The notes: a model not told the origin generated them from the sequence alone. A stretch of 64,000 bases of DNA from Cryptomeria japonica (GCF_030272615.1 NC_081414.1:909731009-909795008); one strand, 5' to 3'; shown: positions 34,448 through 47,429, counted from the first letter of the stretch. A program made the numbers and translations.

Positions 34448-36264
34448 GTTCAGTTGCCAGACATTCAGTTTCGGTGCACATATCCATCGACTATGAGATT
34501 AGTTTGGGATTTGTCATACGCATAGAGGGGACACATTAGATTTGTGGATTTGGATACTTGCTTTAGATGCCTGATATCCATGTGAATCATGGTTTGGTGA
34601 CTTCTTTAGTTGAGGGCTTCCATAGGGAGCACAACACATTCTACCTGCTGACTGGGGAGATGACTATCACTCCTGAGGACATATACAGGATTTCAAGGAT
34701 ACCTTTTGCTGGAGATAAGGTGGATTATGATGTTGCTCCACGATAGGGTATTGAGAGACTTAGATGTATATTTTATGATGACACTATCTTGGATCATTCT
34801 ATCACCTGGGATGATCTTTTGATCAGACATGGTGCATAGTTCCCCCTTGCTTGCATTTTGGCTGGTATTATAGGTTGTTTCATTATGCCAGATAGAGGAT
34901 AATAGGGATTTTTGTGTTGATGGGATAGGATGTTAGAGAGATTCCTTACTCATCCTGTCAGATTAGGTTGGGGATCATGTTTACTCACACAGATGTACCA
35001 CAAGATGCATGAGATCGCCTAGAGAGGGGCAAAGAGTATGGCGGTAGGTGTATTAGTTTTGCAGATTTGGGCCTGGGAGCACATCCCAGTTTGTAGGCCG
35101 ATTGTGGATGATGTGCAAGAGGAGGGTCAGCCCATTGTATATAGATATTCAGGATATATTACACAGCCCCACCTAGGTAAGACCGACTATTGGAGGAGAC
35201 CGTTAGATGACATGATAGCAGTAGTTTGGAGACCATACAAGGGTTTGGAGTTGTGGGATGATTGGAGGAGGTAGTGGAGAGATATGTTTATGACTCAGCC
35301 ACTTGTTGGTAGATCTACAGTGATTATTGAGTGGTTTGTGGTTAGTAGAGTTTTGAGGCAATATAGGAGGCCACAGAGTATCTCCCAAGAGTTTATATCT
35401 TATGCATGATTTATTGATGAGGAGAGGTGAGGTTGGGGGCCTAGACTATCATATGCCCTGGCCATGCAACAATTAGCAGGTTTAGAACCATAGAGGTGGG
35501 AGTATTTAGAGGATGTTGCAGATGTGGGGGTAATTACTGAGTTTAGGGATTGGTTTTAGAGACATCCATTCCCTCGATTCATAGATCCTGGAGAGCATAC
35601 CCCTCAGATTGATGAGGGTGATGATGTTCCTGCACGAGCTCAGAGAGAGGCAACACCTAGGAGGGGAGGAGGAGATCCGAGTGTGAGCAGTAGTAGAGAA
35701 CTTGTCACAAGAAGACAACACTAGAGGGGAGAGGGAGGGTCATTGGGAGCAGTTGGTGGAGATGCAGGTGGTGATAGGGGAGGAGAGGCCACAATGGATG
35801 TAGAGATGGGTGAGGCAGCAAGCCCTAGCAGTGACACTCCAAGATAGGTATGACAGAGGAGAGAGGAGCATGGTGGTGGAGGTGAGGAGGGAGGAGCAGG
35901 AGGTCAGACAACTACATACATTATTTATGCACTGAGAAGGAGACTTAGGGGCTTGTAGACATAGATGGCAGTGATGCAGGCATAGATAGTGGAGAGAGAT
36001 CGACAGATCACAGAGAGAGATCAACATCTATAGAGTATGAGAGCAGAGTGTGACAACCTCCAGCATGAGGTTGTACATCAGACGAGCAGGGTAGCGTATT
36101 ACATGGCAACTTATAGTGCAATGGTACTAGCAGATAAGAAGGTAGTTCCTTATTCTTAGTATATGGCTCGATCTAAGGGAGCTAGGGTACCGAGACAGGA
36201 TGATGCCCCTATTTAGCAGCCACCACCTCCTCTTCCAGGCAATGAGGGAGAGGCATAGAGTTAG
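34448..36264 (+). pseudogene. Antisense PMD (plant mobile domain) gene of T1
   Basis: On plus, opposite to pol, one frame runs about 600 codons and matches the T2 protein along its length: C.F..LL..MP....N.GLVTSL, NTFYLLTGEMTITPED, RIPFAGD, LGWGSCLLTQMYHKMHE, LVLQIWAWEHIPVCRP, VVWRPY, and VSRVLRQY. These are PMD landmarks (the NTF...GEMT helix, the Trp-Gly-Ser segment and the WEH motif). A Gly/Glu-rich linker and a coiled-coil-like C terminus follow. About twenty in-frame stops, most of them TAG, show decay. MAIN/MAIL-type PMD proteins act in the nucleus in plants; the role in a retrotransposon is unknown. Confidence 0.75.
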
Positions 36265-38031
36265 ATTTTTAGATGTCTCCCAGATTTGGTACCCCATTTT
36301 TGTAGTTTATATGATTCTTGCCCCAATTGACAGTATTTGTGACATTTGATATTATTTGTACCTTTTGACATTGATATTTTTTATGAGATATATATATGAT
36401 ACATGATTCGACCTCATTGTACGTGTGTTGATTGATATGAGATGATTTATATGTATGTCTATATTGCTCATGATCATGGATATTTTTCTTTTTTTCATGC
36501 AAATGAATAACTTAATGGATGAACATGATGATGCAAATGTATATGTGAATGCTATGCCATGCTTGCTATATATGTTTTTTGTTTTTCAATGTAACAGTAT
36601 GAATGCAAATGAATGCGTAATGGACTTATGGATCTATATGATATGCTCATGTATGCAACTAACATCTCGTGTAGGATTTGTGATGTTGATACACAGGTAC
36701 TCAATTGTGTCGATGATGATGATACAATTGACCACTTGACAGAGAAATGATGATTGATTCAGATTCAACTCACCCAGAAATATTGTTATCATGCTGAAAT
36801 CACTTTAAATGCAAAACATAGTATGAATGCAAACTAGGACTAAGTCACTAGATTTGGTATGCTTAATTATCATCACTGGGCATTTTACAATGTTGGAAAT
36901 AGACATAAGAACCAAGGAACAAAAAGCCAAGATGACCTTAATGTCACGTCCTTTTTAGTATAGCAAGTGAACATAAGCACAAAGGCATAAAAAGATAGGA
37001 TGACCTGAATGTTGCTTGTGTTTAAACACACCAGACAAAGCAGGGTTCCTTTTTTTAATATGCAATCTTGATTATCTTGTCCGCATTGACCCTTTTATCA
37101 TTCATATCCTAGGACAGATTAAGTATGCATCCAAATTGCATAATAAAGAAATTTACTCAAAATAGACAAGGAAATATTTCCAACCTCCCTGTAGCATACA
37201 AATAAATGAAGTCGAGGTATGTGTGGTGACTTCACCTTAATGTGAAGGCACTAATCATAGACACCCAGCTTATAAGATGTTTTCAAATCATCGAAATTAT
37301 TCCTACAAGCAGAAAGCAAAGAAAAGTATTTTGCCCCCAGTCCTTGCTCCTCTTAGTCAAGATAGACTTCCTTGAGTAACTCAAAGGGAATAATAAATGA
37401 AAATCAATTTAAAAGACAACATACAAAGAAAATTTCAATCATATCTCAAACGGTTTTAGTGATTATTTTCATTGTTATTGTTTTGCTTGTTTACTCAGTG
37501 GTAAAACCTTGCACTGGTTAGGAGATAGGTAACTGACTTGGATTGGAGGAGTCAGTACTACCAATGTAAAGAAGACTTGATTAAACTGCTTACGACATTT
37601 AGATTGATCAGACGATTACCCTAAGACTAGGATGTTGATCGGTTTCAAGCCATGAGGGTTCCAAGAAGAACCAGGGTGTCACAAAAGTGACTGAAGGATA
37701 TGTACAAGCTAAAGCAAAGATGTAGGAAAGTGGGAAATAAAACAAGAAATGTCAAATTTGTGTTGATAGATGGAGCACTTCAGTACAAGAGGTGCCTGCT
37801 TACCAAGTTTTTACCTTCTTGGCAAATATTCTCTTTTTTTTACTACCAAGGTGCCTGTTTACCAGGTTTTCACCAAGGCATTTGATTTTTGTGATATTTA
37901 GATTTTTTTCTTTTTTTTTCATTTTTGTTGAGGACTTTTTATGATTTTTTTTTTTTTTTTCAAGACATTTTATGATTTCTAGGATTTTTTTTAGGACTTT
38001 TTAGCTGTACAGATTATTGGAGCAGAGAACG
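36265..38031. other. T1 spacer between convergent PMD and integrase genes
   Basis: No gene is supported. Two related units ending in ATGACCT(G/T)AATGT lie at about 36900-37020; two similarly placed units occur in T2 at about 61010-61120. A 23-bp segment at 37853-37875 containing CCTGTTTACCAGG is identical in T2 (61742-61764), with a degenerate copy at about 37791-37813. Confidence 0.6.
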
Positions 38032-39150
38032 CTAAGTGTAGAATTTCTTCAAGTGGATGGTGTTGATCAGTTCACGGAGCTGATCTCCTTTTGATGTTGA
38101 GAGTTGATAAACTTTAGAGCCAAAGAGTACAGTAACAATGTAGGGACTTAGCTAGTTGGGTTCAAACTTCCCTTTTTGTTCTCAAAACTGTTGATTTTTA
38201 GGATTCTCTCTCAAAACAAGGTCACCAACTTGAAATTCTCTGTGTCAAACTTTCTTGTTATAACCTCTAGACATTCTCTTTTGTTAAGCTCTCAGATGAT
38301 CAAATGCCACTTGCCGACGTTCATCCAGCAATTCTAGTTCTTGCAATCTAGATATTCTATGATTGTCATCCTTAATAAGACCTTGCAAAGAAACTCTCAA
38401 AGAAGTGATTTCAACCTCAATAGCCAAGACTACTTCAGCCCCATACACCAAAGCAAAAGGAGTAGCCCCAGTAGGTGTTCTGATACTTGTTCTATAAGCC
38501 CATAGTGCAAGATTGAGTTGTAGGTGCCAATCCTTCCCTGATTTGTTGACCGTTTTGTGCAAGATAGTTAGCAAATTTTTATTAGATGCTTCAACTTGTT
38601 GATTACCTTGAGGGTAGTATATAGAAGACCAATGTTGTTTGATTTTGAACTTGTCACAGAGCTCATCTAGATCCTTGTTTTTGAATTACCCTCCATTGTT
38701 AGTCACAATTGAAAAAGGGATTCCATACCTAAAGATGGTGTAGTTAAGAATGAACATAGCCACTTGTTTGTTGGTTGCTTTTATTAGTGAAACCGCTTCA
38801 AACCATTTAGTGAAGTACTCAGTGTCAGTTATGATAAAGTTGTGTCCATTAGATGATGCAGGATAGATTTGGCCAATGAGGTCAAATGCCCATTGCTGAA
38901 AAGGACAATGTGTGATAAAATGTAATAGCACTGTTGCTGGAGCATGTATGAAATTCCCATGTAGCTGGCATTTCTCACAAGTTTTAGCAAATTTTATAGC
39001 ATCTTTTTCCATATCTAGCCAATAGTAGCTAGCCCTTAGTAGTTTTTGAGCTAGAGTTAGACTATTTGAGTGAGATCCACAAATACCTTCATGGACTTCA
39101 GATAATGCACATTAAGACTCTTTAGGTTGTAGACACCTAAGCAAAGTACT
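38032..39150 (-). pseudogene. T1 integrase
   Basis: The HHCC domain (EVHEGICGSHSNS; CEKCQLHG) is followed by the core with Asp in FDLIGQIYP, the second acid changed in VTNNGG (family VTDNGG), and Glu in EASNK. ALWAYRTSIRTPTGATPF and a C-terminal module ending IHLKKFYT follow. A stop at about 38690 and others break it. The Asp-to-Asn change alone would abolish catalysis. Confidence 0.8.
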
Positions 39151-39439
39151 ATATAAACCTTGCCTATATAGATCGTTAGCGATGATGACATATCGTGAAG
39201 TATTTAGAATTAGGTTTCTTTTCTCATTATGGGTAAGGTTATCAAGGATAATTTGGTCACGTAAGTAAGAGTAGATATGGATATAGCAAGATGAGCCATG
39301 TCCAATGATAGAACAGACCATTTGGCACTCAGGGGAATCATAAAGGACAATGAAGCTCTTCCACTAGGAATTCATAATGGAACTCAGATTCTTGTAGCTA
39401 TGGTATAGATGCCAATGTAGCCATAGCATTTACTACTCT

Positions 39440-39790
39440 ATTTGTTGATCTAGGAATCCATTGAAATGAAACAAAAACAAAGCATTTCTTAAATTCATCA
39501 GCCATTCTTTTATAGTGTATCAATTTTTCATCCTGAGTTTGTTATATATCATTGACCTAGCTTATTATAAGCCGAGAGTCACCATATATGTATAGCTCAA
39601 CAACTTTCCATTCAATAGCCAGCTTGATTCCATTTACCAAGGCTTCACATTCTACAATATTGTTGGTATAAGGAAAGAGGATCTTGTACGCCTTTGGAAT
39701 TGAGTATATCTCAGGAGTGATAAAAATAATTCCAGCACTAGAACCAGGTTGAGTAAAAGATCCATCAAAGAACATTTTCCAAGATCACTG
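39440..39790 (-). pseudogene. T1 second RNase H (Tat-lineage aRNH)
   Basis: MFFDGSFTQPGSSAGIIF, NNIVECEALVNGIKLAIEW, and ELYIYGDSRLIIS follow the first RNase H in the same frame after one TGA. The FDGS and GDS acids belong to the archaeal/plant-type RNase H that Tat elements gained. The usual AEYEAL is VECEAL here. Confidence 0.75.
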
Positions 39791-40355
39791 AGTAAGATGC
39801 ATTATGGATTCATCAGGAAATTCTATGTTCAAAGGTTGATTGTCTTCAAGCAGAGCTTCTGCAAGTTGATCTGCAATGCTTTGTCCTTTGATAGCTTTGT
39901 GTTCTACATACTCAATGTCAAATTTTGTGAGTATCATAACCCATTTAGCCAGTCTCCCTCTGAGTGTTGCTTTGTTTAGAAGATATTTCAGACGATCAAT
40001 CTTAGCCACTAGTTTGATAGAATATGCTAGAATGTAATGTCTTAATTTATGTGATGCAAAGACCAATGCCAAACAATCTTTCTCAATGATAGTGTAGTTC
40101 ATCTCATAGGACACCAAGGTCCTACTAATATTGTATATAGCTCGTTCCTTTTTTTCTCATCTTGTCGAGCTAAACGTTCCCCTAGTGATGTATTAGTAGC
40201 TGATATATAAAGAATCAAAGGCTTGCCTTGAATTGGTGGCATCAAGATAGGTGGATTAGAAAGATATTCCTTGATCTTCTTTAGGTGTTGTTCACATTCT
40301 CCATCCCAGTTGTATGTAACTCCTTTCTGTAATGCTTTTGCGAAGGGTTGAGCCT
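39791..40355 (-). pseudogene. T1 RT end and first RNase H (left of G)
   Basis: On minus, right after the G insertion, the text reads QPFAKALQKG, WDGECEQHLKKIKEYL, ILMPPIQGKPLILYISATNTSLG, then RNase H TIIEKDCLALVFASHKLRHYI and KYLLNKATLRGRLAKWVMIL to ADQLAEALL. Several stops. It joins 44531 onward once G and one AGCCT copy are removed. Confidence 0.8.
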
Positions 40356-40817
40356 TGTTGGTGTAAATAATTATTCATCATGGATATTATTACACCTTAC
40401 TTAAGTTTACTTAGGAAATGCATTTCATAGTAGTTTGGATATGAGACACTTGGGTGTTTGTGCCACATTGGGATAGTGTGTGTAGGAGAATTTCCACCTT
40501 TTATGGTGTTGATCTTGTTGTTACACTCCACATTCAATGGGTGATCCACCTCATGTGGAATATTATATTGTTTCTCCTACCTACCCACACCTATTTCCTA
40601 CCTATCCTTGTTTCTTATTGAGCCACATGTCATGTTTGTGTGCTCACATATCCATATAGCCTTGCCTATATAAGAAGGCTCATATTTATTGTATGTAACG
40701 ATTGATTATCTAGTTGATCAGTATTTTCTCTTGATAGAATACAATTTATTCCTATCAATATTTTGTTCTCTCTTATTTGTACTTTCCATTGCCTCTTGAT
40801 CTTGGCAAAATCTCACA
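40356..40817 (+). repeat. Element G 5' LTR
   Basis: 462 bp from TGTTGGTGTAAAT to ATCTCACA. A TATATAAGAAGG box at about 40668-40680 is a plausible LTR promoter. Confidence 0.88.
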
Positions 40818-41624
40818 TGATATCAGAGCCATTAGAGTGTCATTGGTTTGCTAATTGAGAGAAATTTGATGCTATTTGGGGTTGTGTATTTTATAGTTTT
40901 CTATTGCAGGTTATTATTGAAGCTTGATGGGTCAAATATGAGGTTACCATTGGATTGAGGAGGACCAAGAAAGTCATTTTTGCCTTTTGTTTCATCCATA
41001 TCGGACTTTGGAGGCCAAATCTAGAGGCATTTGAAGTTTGACGCTGCAGCGGAAATTTTCCAGAAATTATAATTTTGTAGACAATTTTCAAATAGAGATA
41101 TTGCACTCAAAAAAACTCATTTTTTTAAGAATTTTTTTTTGTTTTGGGGTAGAATTGCCGGATCTGTATAGTGGTGTAGGAGTTTTCTGATTTTTGTATA
41201 TAGGGTTTTCGGAAATCGCGAAATCCCAATTTTTACAACTTTGGAGGCTTCGTTTGGGCTCATATGGACTCCTTTTAAGGTGCTGTTTTTTTTTAAAGTG
41301 AATATTTTTTCATCTACTTTCATAATCTGCCACATGTTTGCAATGATTTTAAGTAGAAATTGTACTTTCTATATTTGGCCATTTTTGGCATATTTGGTAC
41401 TTGCATTTTGCTTAGATCTCAGTTTAGATCACTAGAAGTATTTGTTGAAGTCTCTTAGATCTCATTTTGAGAAGTTGTAAATTGAAATCAGAAGTCCACT
41501 TTGCCATGTTTTGCAAGTGGCCCATTGTATACGCACTAAGTATAAAGTGCCAAAGTCACCATTTTGGGGGGGTGTCTTGTGTGATTGTGCCTCTCTCTAT
41601 CTTGTGTTTTTTCATTTTGGTACT

Positions 41625-43724
41625 ATGGGTTCTCCTAAATTTCCACTTTTAACTCCTCATAATTATGCATCATGGAAGATTAAAACATGGAGTAAACTAA
41701 TGGAAAAAGGACTCATTCATTATGTAAATGAAACTATTACAGCACCACCTGATCCTAAGGTTGATCCTCATGCTCAAATTGAATGGCTTACTAAGAATGC
41801 TATGGCACTTGGAACTCTTAGAAAGTATGTATCAGATGACCTCATTTTTCACATTGATAAGTGTACAACAATTAAAGAGACTTGGGATATTTTTAAGAAA
41901 TTGTATGGTCAAATTGATGAGATTAAGGGCTACAAGCTTGATAGTGAACTCACAACTTTGGATCCCAAGGATTTTGATACAATCCAAGATTATGTCACAA
42001 AAGCAACTGAGTTAAGAGCAAAGCTAAAGGATTGTGGAATTGATAAAAAGGATGCTCAATTGGTTTATAACTTGTTGGACAAGCTTCCTTCAGAGTATGT
42101 AGCCTTTGTATCTAGCTTTCACACCTATAGGTTAGCTCAAGGTTCCTCATACACTTCTCCCTCATTTGATTCATTCACGGAGATGTTGATACTTAAGTAA
42201 TCTAAGTTGACCATGATGGGGATTCTCAAATCTTCAAAGTCACAAGCTTTGGTGGCTAACAAAGGGAATCAAAGTAATCAAGGAAAAGGCAAGAATCAAA
42301 AGCAACCTAAGTCTAAACCACAACAAGATGGAGCACAATCTTCCTCTCCACAACAAGGTGATTCACCATTCTCACCTAAGAGGAAATCATATAAGGACAA
42401 TCTTTTTTGTGGATATTGCAAGAAGTCAGGACATGATGAACATCATTGTTATAAGAAGGATATTGATGAGTTAAAGAATCTTCTTGAGAAAAATAGAATC
42501 AACCTACCTTCTAGAATGTCTAAATCGGCTTCTTCTTCCAAGGATAAAGGAAAGGATCACTCTTTTGGGACAGATAAAGGAAAGGGAAAAGCTCTTTGTG
42601 CTACTACAAGTCATGATTTAGGGAGATGGCTTCTAGATTCAGGAGCTTCTCATCATATGGCATCTTCACAGTCTATGTTTTCTACATTTGAGCCTTGCCA
42701 CATGCCGTAGATTTTGATGGGCAATCATACATACATGGATGTTATTGGGAAAGGATCTATTGCCATTGGCGATAACTCCTTCAATTATGTGTTGTGTGTA
42801 CCCCACTTGACAAATAATCTCCTTTCCATCTATCAAATCACACATGAGGCAACTAGGAAAACTATGGAGTTCACACCTGATTCAGTTATCATTAGAGACT
42901 TGGAGAGTGGAGCTATCATTGCGACTGGGGTGGTTGATCATGCATCTCGGTTGTACTCTTTTTCAGATTTTGGTCCTATTGATGAGGTTGATTCTTCCTA
43001 TGTTGATGATTCAAATTTTGAGGAGAACTTTGGGCATTTGAAGTTAGGGATTATCACATGTGAACCCATTCTTGAGCCTTGCATTTCATCTCCTTCTATT
43101 GATATCACACCACCTATTGCACTCGATGATGCAGTGAGTGCGACAATTTTGCCTTCTTGCGATTGAATGCAGCGGGATATTTCATGTCTTCCAACTTTAG
43201 TTGATTGGGATGCCTACTTGACAGACATTGTAGGTTTGTTTGTGGAGTCCTACATTGCATATTTGGGAGACACCATTGATGACATTCATCTTCTCTTTGA
43301 TGAAGGTGATCCTTCTTTGATTGTTGTGAGGGATCACTCTGACCCTCTTGTGCATTCTCTACATGATCAATCTTTAGAGGTTGACATGATTGTGGATAAT
43401 TTTGTACAACACTTGGAGGAGGTCTCTTTATCTTTTGAGGAGACATATGAGTATTTGGATATTGTTCTACATTCATCTCCACTAGATCTTGGAGTTCCTT
43501 TTTCAGCAGTGTAGCACAGTTTACCACCTTTGGAGGGGGTACCTTTCAGCATCGACATGGGGACACTTGAGCAATTTTCAGAGATTCCTTTCATCATGAG
43601 TATTTTTACTTCATCTTCCCTTCATGGTTGGGGAGACTTTTTGGATCCACCTTTGATTTTGTTTCTTCCTAAGGGGAGGAATATTGTTCGACGTTCATGG
43701 AGTAGTTTGTTCATTCATCTTTGA
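41625..43724 (+). pseudogene. Element G Gag-protease polyprotein with acidic C-terminal extension
   Basis: A single frame runs from ATG 41625 to TGA 43722 with only four premature stops (TAA 42198, TAG 42708, TGA 43164, TAG 43512) and no shift, about 700 codons. Gag: NYASWKIKTWSKLMEKG, KETWDIFKKLYGQIDE, and LVYNLLDKLPSEYVAFV. An intact zinc knuckle CGYCKKSGHDEHHC lies at about 42410. Protease: WLLDSGASHHMASS, intact, at about 42630, then YVLCVPHLTNNLLSI. After the protease, about 43000-43724 encodes an acidic Asp/Glu/Ser-rich segment with no recognised domain. A TAG also separates the protease's DSG half from the rest. Confidence 0.8.
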
Positions 43725-44067
43725 GCTTCTATTATTGGTGTAGATTCCATACTGAGGGGGGGCTTCCTAGTCTCTCTTCTTCTTCTCTCATATGGGGGGG
43801 ACTTTTTCCTCACATGGGGTTTTGTCCTTCACATACTTCTATGAGAGTTCTTTGTATCTAGTTTTCATCTCTCTTTTGGGGGAGGGTTTTTTCCCATTGG
43901 GTTTTTCTCTCTTTCCTGGCTTTGGGAGAGATTTCCTTGCATTTGTTTTCATGCATTTTCATTTGTACATGGGTACCTAACATGGCCTCGTAGCCAGGAC
44001 CCACCTTGCATTGTTTAGTTGCATTGTAGACTTAAGTGCATTCCCCTAAGTTGCACTTAAGGGGGGG
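43725..44067 (+). other. Element G 3' untranslated segment with G-runs
   Basis: The segment has no gene. Between 43660 and 44067, several purine tracts of five to seven G (about 43674, 43755, 43795, 43879, 44061) occur, the last adjoining the LTR. They look like repeated polypurine tracts. Confidence 0.6.
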
Positions 44068-44530
44068 TGTTGGTGTAAATAATTATTCATCATGGATATT
44101 ATTACACCTTACTTAAGTTTACTTAGGAAATTCATTTCATAGTAGTTTGGGTATGAGACACTTGGGTGTTTGTGCCACATTGGGATAGTGTGTGTAGGAG
44201 AATTTCCACCTTTTATGGTGTTGAACTTGTTGTTACACTCCACATTCAATGGGTGATCCACCTCATGTGGAATATTATATTGTTTCTCCTACCTACCCAC
44301 ACCTATTTCCTACCTACCCTTGTTTCTTATTGAGCCACATGTCATGTTTGTGTGCTCACATGTCCATATAGCCTTGCCTATATAAGAAGGCTCATATTCA
44401 TTGTATGTAACGAATGAATTATCCAGTTGATCAGTATTTTCTCTTGATAGAATACAGTTTATTCCTATCAATATTTTGTTCTCTCTTATTTGTGCTTTCC
44501 ATTGCCTCTTGATCTTGGCAAAATCTCACA
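44068..44530 (+). repeat. Element G 3' LTR
   Basis: 463 bp, TGTTGGTGTAAAT to ATCTCACA, nearly identical with the 5' LTR. A TATATAAGAAGG box is at about 44380. Confidence 0.88.
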
Positions 44531-45300
44531 AGCCTTATCTACTAGATGAGAAATGAAGCATCTTATTGATTGGAGCCGCCCTTGTAGAGTTATCATTTGA
44601 CTGACATTCTTTGGAGGTGGCATTTTCATTATAGCTTTAATTTTTTCTGGATCCACTTCAATCCCTTTTTGTTGAAACAATGTATCCTAGGAGCTTGCCA
44701 GATGTAACTCCAAATGCATATTTCTTAGGATTTAGTTTTTAAATTTTTCCATCATGTCTAAGATTGGACCCAGTTCTGAGAGATGTGTTCACCTTTTCAT
44801 AGATTTGAGTAGGGTATCATTGACATAGTCCTCCATGTTTTTGTGCATCATGTCATGAAAGATTGTTGTTACAACTCTTTCATAAGTGGCGCTCACATTC
44901 TTTAAGCCAAAAGGCATCACATTCCAATAGAAAGTTTCCCGGGCATAGGTGAACGTTGTTTTCTCTTGATCCTCAGGTGCAACTTTGATCTGATTGTATC
45001 CGAAAAAACCATCCATCAAAGAGTACATTTCATAGCCAGCAGTCATTTCCACTATCATGTCTATGTTAGGTAGTGGAATATCATCTTTTGGACATGCTTT
45101 GTTTAAGTCTCTAAAATCTATGCAAACATGTATTGATTTGTCAGGTTTGGAAACAGGTATAATATTAGATATCCACTCAGAATAATCAATTACTCTGATG
45201 GATCCTTCTTTTAGTAATTTTTCTATCTCAGCCTTAACAAGTAATGCTACATGAGGATGCATTTTTTGGAGCTTTTTCTTGACGGTTTTAACTCCATGAG
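44531..45300 (-). pseudogene. T1 reverse transcriptase
   Basis: On minus: LLKEGSIRVIDYSEWISNIIPVSKPDKS, CIDFRDLNKACPKDDIPLP, YSLMDGFFGYNQI, MPFGLKNVSATYERV, and the catalytic box YVNDTLLKS, where family members have YVDD. GIEVDPEKIKAI and QGRLQSIRCFISHLVDKA follow before the G insertion. An Asp-to-Asn change in the catalytic box inactivates it. 45300-47430 is a long linker with charged frames. Confidence 0.85.
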
Positions 45301-47429
45301 GTTAGGATCCAAAACCGACATATTAGTATATGTCCATGCAAAATTGATCTTTTTCTTCGTGAAGAAAATTAGCAAATTCTTTTAGTTATTCTACTGATAG
45401 GGATTGAGCTACATGTATGATATGCTAGGTTTCTTCTATTCTAATGTGCACCGACTGTGTAGGTTCAATCAACACTGATGATCACTCTTGAAAGTGATCA
45501 TGCAAAATATCAAGTATCTCACCTTCAAGTGCCTCAGAGAGGTTTTCATCATTAGGTACATCTTTTATTTTTACTATTTTCGATTCTGACACCGCCACAG
45601 TGTGGTTTTCGCCATCAGAACACTTCATTTTTTTTTTGTTTTTTTTTAGACTAATATACTTGACATCTTCTTCTATCATGTTCTCACTTTGTTTATTGGT
45701 GGAAGAGTTCATGTGTTCAACTGCATTAAGATAGCATGCTAAGGTATAGTCATTGGCAAAAGTAGGTATATTTTTTATCTTTTAAAGTACAGTCAATAAG
45801 CTCAGGGTGTACCAGGGATAAATATTCAATGGGTTCAAGGGAATTCACGCTATTGTCATCACCTCAGACCAACAAGTTGAGTTATAGAAGACTACTTTGC
45901 GTAAGCATCTCAAGACCAGGAAGAGTGGTAACATGATTATCAAAGTTTACGTTAGCATTTAGAGGATCTAACCTAGTAGACCCTCTACTAGCACCTTATT
46001 CTACTTCAGACTAGACTACATATTGTGGTTCAATAGCAACAGGTTCTTCAAATAGAGTTTCGACATTCATGACAAAGTAGTTATAGTTTGGTGTCGAATA
46101 GGTAATGTCATAAATAAATCTTATTTCAGAGTGATCATATTCAGAAGATGAAGCATTTGACTCTTCTTCAAGTGGCTCAGTGAAAGCATGTATGGTATCA
46201 ATATCAACATTGTTTATGCTGCAAGTTCCTTCTTGTTTTCGTTCAATGATCACTTGTAGTTGGCATACCTGTTGACATGGCTCTATTAATCTATGTCTTC
46301 TTTCCCATTCAGCTTCCTCTAGATCGATGATCGGTCCTCCTTATCTAGGCTCCAATTCTTCATTTGTATTCCCATATCTAATTTTCTCTATCTCATTAGA
46401 TAAAGATATCGTAGGTGAGGAATTTTCCTATACTTTTTCTTCTTTCAGTTGTTGCTCATAAGCTTCTTGTCTTTTTAGTCTAATTTCTTCTATTTCTCAT
46501 TGTAACTTTAAGTGTATTATCTCTTGTCCTTCATCTATGATATAATTAGATTCTTTAGAATTTTATTTAGTAGATGCATCTGATAGAGGCTCTAGACCCC
46601 ATTCATACTCATTCGAGTTTGTTTCTGAATCTTCTTCTTGCCTTCTCCCCATATATGTGACAAGAATGTTTAATGATGCAAACATTTCTTTAATTCCTTC
46701 CACCTCTTCTCTCATGTCTTCTGGAATATCTACTTCTTGTATTGTTCTTGCTGATACCTTTGGAACTTGATTATAAGTTGCTTCTTCTCACTTGATTGTT
46801 AGTTCTTCTTATTCTTTCTCATACTCTTCCTGAGTTTGATGAGTATTTACTTCCTGTGATGTTTGATGTAGTGTCTTTTTCCTCCACTTAGTTTGTTGAT
46901 AAGAATTTTGTTTTTGATTTGATGACTCCTCTAGATGGTATCCAAGTCTAGTTTTTTCATTTGTAGACTTGGTTTGTATCTTGATAGGTTCAATAATTCC
47001 TTCTTGATGCTTTCCCAGAGGACTTGTACCTAAATATCCCATGCATTGGATTATCTTATAGCCTTTACCATATTGTTCATGAGAAATTTCACAACGTTGC
47101 ACTTCCCTATCTTAATTTTCCCCTTTGTAAAGCTATTTGGGAACAATTGTCTCTTCTATTTCATTTGCAAGAGAAGCAGAGGATTGCACAAAGTACCATC
47201 ATAGATGATGTTTGTCATTGAAGTTTTTGGATTCATAGCTTCAGATGGTTTTCCAACCTATCTTGGTGATGGAGGAAGATTCATTAGTGAAAGTGTAGGT
47301 TCTATCTTATTTCCATCCATGCCAATACCTATGATTTTCAATTTCTTTTCTAAGTCTTTCACCAAATTTTTTGAACTCTCAGGTGCAGAGGCTTCTCTGT
47401 TATGAGGAACAAGGGTATCAGCGCACTAT

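Larger units (their letters stand above)
40356..44530 (+). mobile_element. Copia-like GAG-protease-only element G (TR-GAG type)
   Basis: The LTRs at 40356-40817 and 44068-44530 differ at about 11 of roughly 460 positions by eye, so G is the youngest insertion here. AGCCT occurs at 40351-40355 and directly after 44530. The primer site TGATATCAGAGCC lies at 40818 and a polypurine tract AAGGGGGGG just before 44068. The only reading frame has Gag and protease; integrase, RT and RNase H are absent, so it must be mobilised in trans, as described for TR-GAG elements. Confidence 0.85.
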
